A stretch of DNA of 64,000 bases from Chara braunii. Lineage: Eukaryota > Streptophyta > Charophyceae > Charales > Characeae. The stretch covers positions 6,096,658 to 6,160,657 of the forward strand of contig BFEA01000005.1 of the NCBI GenBank assembly GCA_003427395.1, given 5' to 3'. Below the pieces are notes generated by a model. That model saw nothing but the letters and a program-made list of their open reading frames with translations, had not been told where the DNA came from and made no database searches. Position 1 is the first letter of the stretch, and each line of letters starts with the position of its first letter. Positions 59,273 to 64,000 of the stretch are shown in pieces. A program made the position numbers and the translations under genes.

Positions 59273-60220
59273 GAGGAAAGCTTGGTAGCACCTGCCAGGC
59301 CAACGGCAACGGCAGGAAATCTCCCCAGAGGGGTGGGAAGTATCGGGGTAGCCCCATGATTATTCCTTAGTTGTAGATTCATTGTTGATGGGTTATGGAA
59401 CAATTATTTTTTGATTTTTCAATTTGCCAATGCAAAGAAATGGAGGTGAGTGCACAAGGTGAAAGGACTTTAGGCCCGACGGCTCAGACCGGGATCATGC
59501 CATCGTCCTTTTTGTCTGCTGTTCACCACCAGCAGCAATGTCAAAGAGGGCGCCCGGTTTCAATGCGAAACTGCATCTCCCAATGAGTGTGTTCACAGCA
59601 GCAATGCCAGGAGCCTTGCACCGACAGACCAACAATGCCTACATTAAAAGATGTCACCAAGCAGTTGACTTATGCATAAACCAGCGTAGAAGGATTATCT
59701 CAAAGAACATGGAACAAAAGGTGAGTGGGCATGGGGACAACCGCCCGAGTGTGGCCAACCTTAGGCGGGCTGTAACTATACCCACTGCATGGGAAAGGGT
59801 TACAACTCGTGCCCTTGCGGTAACTGCCATCACAATCACATCGTGCACGGAAGGAAAAAGAGTACATAACAGCTGTACACAATGAATAGACAAAACAGAT
59901 TGTACACAAGGAATGCACATGTAAGGGATGTACAACAGGAATGCACATAATTACCATACCAAGCTTACCTGAAAGGACAAAGAGCCAAGCAAAACATCCA
60001 TAGCAAAAAAAAAGAGTGAAGTAGCTGAGTTTATCATGAAACCAGCAAATTGGGCATACAACTCCTGCAAAGTACGCAGGAGGTTTGTCAACAGACGCAA
60101 CAAAGAAAAGATGTGGAGAGAAAAGGAACAAGAAAAGAAGATCGATGTAGGAGGTAAGAAAGCGAGACAATTATCTTCCACAAGAAAAAGGCAGTGCCTG
60201 GTTGTACAGGCCCGGCGCTC

Positions 60221-60225
<5 letters not shown>
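59273..60225. other. unassigned
   Basis: GGACTTTAGGCC-containing segments (59216, 59465) are small direct repeats. A splice-acceptor-like TTTGCAG followed by an open stretch lies on the minus strand near 60075. No firm gene. Confidence 0.3.

Positions 60226-60297
<72 letters not shown>
60226..60297. repeat. (GA)n microsatellite
   Basis: About 35 GA units. Confidence 0.95.
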
Positions 60298-60299
<2 letters not shown>

Positions 60300-60300
<1 letters not shown>

Positions 60301-60540
60301 CATTCTGAAGAGTTTTGGCACAATGCCCGATTTCAGCTTCCAGCGAGTCATACTTCTTCTGCCTTGTTTCTATGTCCCTTTGCAAGTTTTGAATATGTTC
60401 ATTGACCATGGCAATCTCTGTGTCCAGATGACGTATCTCCTTCTCGTCATCATCTATCTGCTTCAACGCTTTCGCATGCTTGGCCTATAGGTCCCTCAGC
60501 TCACAGCAGACATGGCAAGGTTACATTGAGCATCCATTTG
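60300..60540 (-). pseudogene. possible coiled-coil exon
   Basis: On the minus strand a heptad-patterned stretch of ~65 residues (Ile-Asp-Asp-Asp-Glu-Lys-Glu-Ile... Asp-Ile-Glu-Thr-Arg-Gln-Lys-Lys) follows Met-Asp-Ala-Gln-Cys-Asn-Leu-Ala. The junction carries a one-base deletion relative to a second copy of the start (Met-Asp-Ala-Arg-Cys-Asn-Leu-Ala, near 60695) and a TAG. A GT donor-like site follows before the GA repeat. Could be an exon of a host coiled-coil gene or a pseudo-exon. Confidence 0.35.
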
Positions 60541-60718
60541 TGCGTCGATATGAAAAAACAGAAACACACAAACAGAACCCCCCCCTCCCCTGCCCCGCCA
60601 CACAGGTGTTGGCAATACCAACTCCACGAGAGACAAATGCACAAACATACAACCTCAGCTCACAATACACTAAGGCAAGGTTACATCTAGCATCCATTTC
60701 TGCACAGATACCAAGAAA

Positions 60719-60726
60719 AAGAAACA

Positions 60727-60765
<39 letters not shown>

Positions 60766-60781
60766 ACACACACACACACAC
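60719..60781. repeat. (AC)n microsatellite
   Basis: About 30 AC units, one CATA interruption. Confidence 0.95.
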
Positions 60782-60784
60782 CCC

Positions 60785-61981
60785 ACCCACCCTCCCCGCA
60801 GACACACGTTGGCAACGCCAAATCTTTTTTCTTTTTTTTTTTCGACAGGCAAATGCACAAACACACAATGGAAGGAGACGGACAATTATGAGAAATCTGG
60901 AGATCTTTGAGGGGGGTTTATATTGTCAGTTTTGGACTTGTCAGTGGACAAGGCCCCTGTTATCATTTGCCAGAATGGAAGGAACCTTAGCACCAGAATG
61001 GAGGACAATTATGTTTGCCAAAATTTAAACCGCCACTACCTTCCCTGTCAACGTCGAGAATCAGAACTGCAACATTCCGGGTTCGTTCGGAAGCTCGGGG
61101 CTGCCAGACTGAATGGCTGGGAGTGCCAGCCAAAAGGGAAAAAAAGAGCAGCACTGGTGCTTGAGCAAAGCTTGGCACGCCTCGACAAAAAGAGGCTACC
61201 CATCTGAAACAGCTTCGATCCATGGACTCAATACAACCCACCTCTATGGAACTGAATCAGGCTGTTTCTGATGACGACATCCTTACAGAGGAGGAGAGAC
61301 AGCAGCAGAACCGCTCTCTTATTCTCGTCAGACAGATGACTTCTGCTGGTGAGATCAGGGTCAATGGTAGTGGTAGTGGTTTCCACTTTTCTCCGATGGC
61401 TTCGCTGCTGGCTGCTAATGTGTGACAAGGTACAATGCGCATGTATCCTCGAAGGAACACCATGATGATAAATCCTTCATAACTCCCTGATGACGTGGCA
61501 AGAGTGCACACGGTTAACTCAATGCAAAAGGAGGCGGGAGTAAGTGGAAATGCACTGGTCCTCTCATCACAGATGGAAGGTGTCATCACCAGATGCAGGA
61601 TTGGGAATCACTCGAACCCGACGCTCAGTGGACAGGGGCCCAGATCCTGTTCTCCATAACTAATACGCCCTCTTCCTCTACTTGGCTTTAGAAAGCCAAA
61701 GGGCCTTGCCACTCTAAATCCCTGGAGATTAAGCGTTCAGGGATACAATCCCACCCTCTTCACATCCCATTATCTAACCTGCCAACAGCCCACACTTTTT
61801 TCCTCTCAAAATTCATCATTCCCTCAAAGAACAAAGTGGTTGACTCTAGAGGGGGGAAAAATCAATGGTCAAAATGTATCCCTCCCAGGAATTAGCTGAA
61901 AGAGAAAAAATCTATCAGAGACATGCAAACAATTGGGTGTTCCACGATGATGCCGCTTATAAGTCGACAAATGATAAAACT
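60785..61981. other. mostly unassigned; one small open frame
   Basis: A 67-codon plus frame (61222-61425) has ordinary protein-like composition (acidic, Glu/Gln-rich, then Ser/Gly), but no domain, and I cannot support it as a gene. The rest shows nothing. Confidence 0.3.
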
Positions 61982-61994
61982 AAATGGATTGGTA
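61982..61994 (+). repeat. left target-site duplication of U6 retrocopy
   Basis: AAATGGATTGGTA, repeated exactly at 62114-62126. Confidence 0.85.
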
Positions 61995-61998
61995 AGTT

Positions 61999-62016
61999 GT
62001 CCTTCGGGACATCCGT

Positions 62017-62048
<32 letters not shown>

Positions 62049-62096
62049 GGCCCTGCGCAAGGATGACACACATAAATCGAGAAATGGTCCAAATTT
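61999..62096 (+). pseudogene. U6 snRNA retropseudogene
   Basis: Nearly full-length U6: 5' stem-loop (GTCC-TTCG-GGAC, one base pair shorter than usual), ATACAGAGA box, GATTAGCATGG with the AGC triad, internal stem-loop and GAGAAATGGTCCAAATTT. Transitions occur where CACGCACAAATCG is usual. The end runs into an A-rich tail instead of a T-run terminator, and a 13-bp direct repeat flanks the unit. That is the signature of LINE-mediated retroposition. Not expected to be expressed. Confidence 0.92.
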
Positions 62097-62113
62097 AAAG
62101 TAAAAAAAAAATA

Positions 62114-62126
62114 AAATGGATTGGTA
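62114..62126 (+). repeat. right target-site duplication of U6 retrocopy
   Basis: AAATGGATTGGTA following the A-rich tail. Confidence 0.85.
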
Positions 62127-62457
62127 CGCAACTGGCATTTTTTTAAAGGTAGTCGAGAGGCAGTGTACGAGGACTTTATTATCTTACCTGTCTCAGCTAC
62201 TGTATTTACTGTTCTTTGTTTGCATGAGTCTGACAAAAATACCATAGATGATTGGAGGAAACTCCACTGCGACTGATCAAAAAGTCTGATTTATACTTCG
62301 TCGCCGCAGAAGCAGGGTCCGGATGAGCAGCGCCATCAGATGATGGAGGGATTCTATTGGGTGGAATTCCATCGCATTCCAGCAGAAACCCAGGCCACTT
62401 TCTTTTCTCTTCTTTAAACCACCACTACCTGCAGGCCTCCGAATTTCAGGTAGTAGC
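62127..62457. other. unassigned, ends in a half-palindrome
   Basis: No gene. The last bases (TTCAGGTAGTAGC) are the left arm of an inverted repeat completed at 63370. Confidence 0.4.
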
Positions 62458-63369
62458 TGCAACCAGACTCGTCTTCTTTCTTACTCAGCATGCCTGAAAA
62501 CAGATGGCAATCACACTGGCGCCAGGCGCCCACACAAAGCTCAGAGATATCGAGGCCAAGAACACAGTTCGGATTCAAACTTGCTTCCGATGGCTATGGC
62601 GCGTGTGCGCCCACACAACACCCAGCTGACACTGTATTCCCAGCAACTGTTCACACGCACGCTACTCTGGATCTCCCTGAATGTCCCACACATGCACACA
62701 CTGCACACAATACTCACACACTTACATGCTACAGCCTACCTCTAACCTATGGCAGCTATGGCTGCCTTCTACCTTCCCTACCAACTAGCGGCTATGACCG
62801 CTTTATCTCCCTCACAGCCCACTTCTTCTTCGGGCACCTGCAGACCTCCTTGCACAAGACGCTCAGGCAGTGCTTCCGCCCGGCTCACAGGCAGAATGAA
62901 TCCATGACTGGACGCTGCCTCTTGATTTATACTTCGGTTGGACGCTGGTCTGCCCCTTTCCACCGGGCCCAAGGTGCACACAGTCCCACATGGTACTTGC
63001 TGACTGGACAAAGTGCGACTGGGACTGGGTACCGCTGACTAGGTGAGGTTGGACTGGCCACTTGCCCCCTTGCCTCTGGCCTGGCTCTGGTGATTCTCAA
63101 AAGGCCACTTCCGGACCTTCCAGAAGTCTGTAGACTTGGCCTTTCGGGACTGTAGCAGCTACGACCTTGACCTTTCAGGACTGTAGCAGCTACGACTTCT
63201 ACACAGCTACGACCCCTACTTGACAGACCTACAGTTCAAGACCCGACGGCTACACAAACCTGTGACATACAACAAACGACTACCAAGACACAGGTCACGG
63301 GTGAGGGCACGGTCCAGGGATCGAGCCCTGAGATCTGCATCTGCTACCATAAAGGTAAAACCCGTTTTA
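62458..63369 (-). mobile_element. solo LTR of the element-1 family
   Basis: On the minus strand it starts TAAAACGGG (ancestral TG) and ends GAGTCTGGTTGCA. It aligns with the element 1 LTRs through the TATA box (tataaat, ~62924-62932 on plus) and GAGGCAGCGTCCAG. TAGC flanks both sides (62454-62457, 63370-63373), a 4-bp duplication like that of element 1. No internal sequence remains: an LTR-LTR recombination product. Confidence 0.85.
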
Positions 63370-64000
63370 TAGCCTACTACCTGAAGTGTCAGGAGGCTGC
63401 GCCACCATTGATAAAATCCATCGGCGGCATTGGTGCGTTACAGGCCTCCAGACTTCATGGAGCCTTTTCGGTGCCAGTCATGCTGCAGGCAGTGGTGGTT
63501 AAAAAAAAAAAAAAAAAAAACAAGTGCAAAGAATATGAGCAAGAGCAAGAAACAGAAAACCAAGTTGCAAAATCACACAGAAGTCCAGATAGTCATGTAA
63601 CAAGCAGAGAGCGCAAATGCACCAACATTCCATCCAAATAAGAGCGATACAATGAACTCGTGAGCCAATGTCCAAGCCCTCAGGCCACACCAACGCAGTA
63701 TTCCATGTCGCTCCTACTGTCTGGCGCCCAGCGCCCAGCCTACTCTACTCATCCTATCTAGCCTATCTACATTCATGCAACAGGCTCACTTTGATGACGA
63801 AAACCAATGTACATGACGTCAACACCAATGCCAACCTCCCTCATACACCAGGGACGTTCTCTCGCATCCCCTCATCACCCCTTGTCCACCCACACCTGCA
63901 CCTCGTCCATCACCCGTTCGCGCCCCGGCAGCCTGGCTTTGGCCGCTTGGCGCCCTGCTGCCCTGCAGCGCCCCACACCTCTAAGCGCCCACACGCACCC
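63370..64000. other. unassigned right edge, with poly(A) and LTR-like motif
   Basis: A run of 20 A lies at 63501-63520. The inverse of the 20-mer at 30591-30610 lies at 63751-63770. Sequence after 63700 is CT/GCCC-rich. Probably the start of another LTR copy on the minus strand. Confidence 0.35.

Noticed and set aside
61999-62096. Functional U6 gene
   Set aside because: No T-run terminator, several changed conserved bases, TATA-like sequence too far upstream, and clear retroposition flanks.

Overview
This is eukaryotic, intron-era, repeat-dominated DNA with no bacterial-style operons. There is a plant-type telomere-like motif (TTTAGGG variants at 47.94-47.98 kb), an iMet-type primer binding site for LTR elements, TTGACC/W-box clusters and chromodomain-bearing Ty3/Gypsy elements. 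The gag and pol families resemble those I remember from the streptophyte alga Chara. That assignment is recall plus inference, not a database match. I see no intact single-copy host gene that I can support with confidence. Almost everything is mobile DNA, its debris, or tandem repeats.

Layout. 0-9.3 kb: purine microsatellite, two related foldback MITEs, another foldback MITE at 4.3 kb, a purine-rich minisatellite (5.7-6.9 kb) and a 32-bp minisatellite (8.0-8.7 kb). 9.31-19.08 kb: complete but dead plus-strand Ty3/Gypsy element 1 (LTRs, PBS, PPT, 4-bp target duplication). It carries a nested 1.6-kb solo LTR inside gag. 19.36-28.23 kb: minus-strand Ty3/Gypsy element 2, the best preserved of the three, with long open gag and RT-integrase frames. 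28.2-35.2 kb: LINE debris, LTR-like debris and a minus-strand gag relic. 35.2-38.7 kb: very long poly(T), a ~172-bp satellite array, a 35-bp minisatellite and a 53-bp array with ~264-bp higher-order periodicity. 39.9-43.7 kb: a solo LTR, a ~400-bp tandem repeat carrying GT microsatellites, a hAT-like TIR element and a second TIR/foldback element.

44.36-59.3 kb is the most unusual part. A minus-strand ORF with a Josephin-like (ataxin-3 type) cysteine protease domain and cysteine-rich zinc-finger-like tail ends against plus-strand Ty3/Gypsy element 3 (46.23-56.04 kb). On the far side of element 3 lies a minus-strand Penelope-like reverse transcriptase frame and a Cys-rich ORF. The Josephin ORF and the Penelope-like RT may be parts of one older minus-strand element split by element 3. 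This linkage is a hypothesis.

59.3-64 kb: a possible coiled-coil exon, a U6 snRNA retropseudogene with a perfect 13-bp target-site duplication, and a solo LTR of the element-1 family inserted at the apex of a palindrome. Decay of the elements is dominated by C-to-T/G-to-A changes at CG and CHG sites, as expected for methylated, silenced transposons. Two N-gaps (12673-13107, 43308-43561) abut microsatellites.
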